Of a DNA stretch of 8,983 bases, positions 7,169 through 8,983 are shown piece by piece. The position numbers were made by a program, and so were the translations under genes. The stretch is from Coprothermobacterota bacterium. GTDB taxonomy: Bacteria > Caldisericota > JANLFM01. Under the pieces are notes generated by a model. That model did no database searches. It was not told the DNA's origin and saw only the letters and a list, made by a program, of their open reading frames with translations. The stretch covers positions 1 to 8,983 of the forward strand of contig JAPLHX010000244.1 of assembly GCA_026389415.1 (NCBI GenBank). The letters run 5' to 3'. Positions within the stretch are counted from its first letter, which is position 1. The number at the start of each line of letters is the position of its first letter.

Positions 7169-7175
7169 CTCCTTT
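7169..7175 (-). promoter_or_regulatory. Ribosome binding site of the DppB-like gene, unusually close to the start
   Basis: AAAGGAG on the minus strand ends 3 nt before the ATG at 7165, where 5-9 nt is usual. No alternative start within the conserved N-terminus fits better. The hairpin at 7185-7214 ends 9 nt upstream of the site and could affect its accessibility. Confidence 0.55.
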
Positions 7176-7184
7176 GGAAGAAAG

Positions 7185-7214
7185 AAGCCCCGCGGGCAAT
7201 CGCCCGCGGGGCTT
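7185..7214 (-). terminator. Strong hairpin between solute-binding protein and permease genes (leaky terminator or mRNA-stabilising stem)
   Basis: Arms AAGCCCCGCGGGC (7185-7197) and GCCCGCGGGGCTT (7202-7214) are exact reverse complements, giving a 13-bp GC-rich stem with a 4-nt loop. It lies 8 nt after the stop of the binding protein gene. On the minus strand it is followed by CTTTCTTCC, a pyrimidine-rich but interrupted T-tract, so termination is likely partial. Stems in this position are known to raise binding-protein levels above permease levels by partial termination or by protecting mRNA from 3' decay. Confidence 0.75.
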
Positions 7215-7222
7215 GAAAGAGC

Positions 7223-8983
7223 TTAGGGTTTTGGTGCGACCGTAACAGTGTTGTAGATCTCAGTGGAAGTGGGGTTGGCGACATAGCCGGAGACCTGTGC
7301 CGAGAACAACAAAGGCACCTGGTTGTGAGCGATGAAAATGCGAGGGCAGTCATTGTGGATCAAGACCGCGGCTTGCTCGTAGAGAGCTGCCCGCTGGGCT
7401 TGGTCTGCCACTTTCTGGGCATCGGTGAGCAGCGTGATCAAATCTGGGTTGTTGTAATTGCCTTCGCCGGGACGCGGCGAGCCATAGTGGAAGAATAGGA
7501 AGTTGTCGGGATCACCATTGTCACCGGTCCAGCCCAGCATCCAGCAGCGGAACTTTCCGTCGCGGCGATCAGACAGGTAGGTGCTCCAGTCCTCCGTTTT
7601 CAGACTGACGTTCACCAGGCCGGTCTTGCTCCAATCTGCAGCGATCGCTTCCGCAATACCCTTGGGATCGGGGAAGTAGGGCCGGGGGTTAATCATGTAC
7701 CAGAAATCGAAGGTCAGCTTGTTGCTTTCGCTGTAGCCGGCTTCCGTCAGCATGGTCTTGGCCCCTGCCACATCGAAGGGATAATCCGTCAGGTCCTTGT
7801 TATAACCCCACAGAGAGGGAGGCAGGAATTGGTTCGCTACAAGTCCGGTTGCGCCATAGAAGGCCTTGACGATTGCTTCTTTGTCGATGGACATCGCCAG
7901 TGCCTTGCGCACGTTCACGTTGGCGAATGGATTGGTCGGGGTATTGGTGTTGTCAAACAAGATGGTTCCGACGTTCATCGCCGGTCGAAGCAGTACTTGC
8001 AGAGCCGGATCGATCTTGGCAGCAGCGGCGTCTTCTGCGGTTGCGCCTTCCATGCCGTGAATCTCGCCCGATTTCAGCGCCAGATATCGAGCGGAGTTGT
8101 CCGGAATCACACGGAGGATCACGGTCTCCAAGTAAGCTTTCTGGCCCCAATATTCTTCATTCCGAATCAAGGTCATCTTGTCGTCCTTGGTCCATTCTTT
8201 CAGCTTGAAGGGACCGGTACCGACGGCCGGGTATTGGGTGGATGTACCGTAATTCTCTGCGCCCTGGCTCTTGATCGCTTCCGGAGAGGCAATGGCAAAG
8301 CAGAACATCGCCAGGGTGCTGAGCAAGGGGGAATAGGTCTGAGACAGGGTCAGCTTGATGTTGTAATCGTCCACCTTCTCGATGGACTTCAGGATTCCTC
8401 CCTCGCCGGCCTTGAAGGCGTTGAACATGGAGCTCCAGTACTCGAACGTCCCTCTATGGTAGGGGTTGGCCTCATCCCACCAGCGCTCGAAGTTGAAGAT
8501 CGCGGCATCGGCGTTGAAAGGTGTGCCGTCGTGGAACTTGACCCCCTGACGCAGCGTGAAGGTCCAGGTCAGATTGTCCGCGGAAACCGTCCAGCTTGTA
8601 GCCAAACCCGGTTTTATGACGGTGGTCGATCCCTCGAACATGGTCAGGGTGTCATAGATGTTTATGGTCGCCCGAGCGGACTCACCATCGGTGACTTCGG
8701 CCGGGTCAAGCTTCACGCTATCTGCGCCGCGAGCAAAGATGAATGTGGTCTCGGTCACCACCGGCATCATCCGCACGCCGATCACGGCGGTCTCTGCCCG
8801 GGAGAGGTTGGCCAACGGTCGGAAGTTGCCGCTGGGATCACCCTTCATCAAGCCTTGGTTGATGGCCACGGCTACGAACAAGGTTGCCCATTCCGACACT
8901 TGATCCCAATCCTTGATTTGTTCCTTGATGTTACCCAATTCACCCATGCCAATGGCGGTGGTTTCATCGATTCCTTTAGCTTT
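7223..8983 (-). CDS. SLH-domain-bearing ABC transporter solute-binding protein, family 5 (N-terminus beyond window edge)
   Basis: The frame is open to the right edge, with 586 residues visible. An ATG at 8947 has no ribosome site and lies inside the domain architecture, so it is not the true start. Visible residues about 24-71 form an S-layer homology domain: a Trp-Ala helix (DWDQVSEWATLFVAVAINQG), then GDPSGNFRPLANLSRAE, the SLH dGtFrP...itRAE signature. SLH domains bind cell-wall polymers outside the cell. The rest is a solute-binding protein of the peptide/nickel family. It has IYDTLTMFEG and ATSWTVSADNLTWTFTLRQG with VKFHDGTPFNADAAIFNFER, the family signature. VGTGPFKLKEW, FANVNVRKALAMSIDKEAIV and LGWTGDNGDPDNFLFFHYGS follow, and the usual C-terminal end is present. 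It captures peptides or similar ligands for the two permeases downstream. The signal peptide and any earlier SLH repeats are off-window. Ligand unknown. Confidence 0.9.
   Translation of the reverse strand, partial: KAKGIDETTAIGMGELGNIKEQIKDWDQVSEWATLFVAVAINQGLMKGDPSGNFRPLANLSRAETAVIGVRMMPVVTETTFIFARGADSVKLDPAEVTDGESARATINIYDTLTMFEGSTTVIKPGLATSWTVSADNLTWTFTLRQGVKFHDGTPFNADAAIFNFERWWDEANPYHRGTFEYWSSMFNAFKAGEGGILKSIEKVDDYNIKLTLSQTYSPLLSTLAMFCFAIASPEAIKSQGAENYGTSTQYPAVGTGPFKLKEWTKDDKMTLIRNEEYWGQKAYLETVILRVIPDNSARYLALKSGEIHGMEGATAEDAAAAKIDPALQVLLRPAMNVGTILFDNTNTPTNPFANVNVRKALAMSIDKEAIVKAFYGATGLVANQFLPPSLWGYNKDLTDYPFDVAGAKTMLTEAGYSESNKLTFDFWYMINPRPYFPDPKGIAEAIAADWSKTGLVNVSLKTEDWSTYLSDRRDGKFRCWMLGWTGDNGDPDNFLFFHYGSPRPGEGNYNNPDLITLLTDAQKVADQAQRAALYEQAAVLIHNDCPRIFIAHNQVPLLFSAQVSGYVANPTSTEIYNTVTVAPKP
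8771..8914 (-). other. SLH domain at the N-terminal side of the solute-binding protein
   Basis: About 48 residues from KDWDQVSEWA to SRAETAVIGVRM show the SLH pattern: Trp-Ala near the start, Gly-Leu-x-x-Gly-Asp, Gly-x-Phe-x-Pro, and the closing Ser-Arg-Ala-Glu. The 23 residues before it (beginning KAKGIDE at the edge) resemble the linker after a preceding SLH repeat, so at least one more repeat probably lies off-window. Confidence 0.8.

Noticed and set aside
8945..8947. ATG as start of the solute-binding protein
   Set aside because: No ribosome site precedes it, the frame stays open to the window edge, and it would leave a lone SLH domain without a signal peptide.

Overview
The window looks like bacterial chromosome from an organism that lives on peptides and amino acids. 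Everything from about position 606 to the right edge reads on the minus strand. One partial gene at the left edge reads on the plus strand and converges on it. An S-layer-homology (SLH) domain fused to a solute-binding protein, together with strong purine-rich ribosome binding sites, suggests a Bacillota-like bacterium with an S-layer. This is inference: the window has no rRNA or other marker gene to place it.

Reading in the direction of transcription from the right edge: (1) 8983-7223 is a family 5 (peptide/nickel-type) ABC solute-binding protein carrying at least one SLH domain, cut by the window edge. (2) A 13-bp perfect GC-rich hairpin at 7185-7214 lies in the short gap before the permeases. 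(3) 7165-6161 and 6148-5243 are the two dipeptide/oligopeptide-type permeases (DppB-like, DppC-like). No ATPase genes follow. (4) 5242-4867 is a gap without a convincing gene, holding a weak terminator-like hairpin and a weak promoter candidate. (5) 4866-3163 is an APC-superfamily amino-acid permease with an unusual Pro/Glu/Ser-rich extra loop. (6) 3071-1866 is a saccharopine-dehydrogenase-family oxidoreductase. (7) 1855-606 is a class III PLP aminotransferase of the 4-aminobutyrate type, translationally coupled to the oxidoreductase but broken near its 3' end by a frameshift that also removes about ten conserved codons. (8) A symmetrical hairpin at 555-583 ends both this operon and the converging gene. 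(9) 3-458 (plus) is the C-terminal ATP-grasp part of an NDP-forming acyl/acetyl-CoA synthetase.

A coherent reading is peptide uptake (SLH-anchored binding protein plus permeases), amino-acid uptake (APC permease), nitrogen removal and oxidation (aminotransferase plus saccharopine-dehydrogenase-like enzyme), and ATP gain from acyl-CoA thioesters by the ADP-forming synthetase. The link between these steps is inferred from gene order only. I found no mobile element, CRISPR array, tRNA, rRNA or recognisable riboswitch. The most notable points are the SLH-binding protein fusion, the aminotransferase lesion, the hairpin inside the ABC operon, the missing ATPases, the permease loop insertion and the permease/oxidoreductase/aminotransferase cassette.
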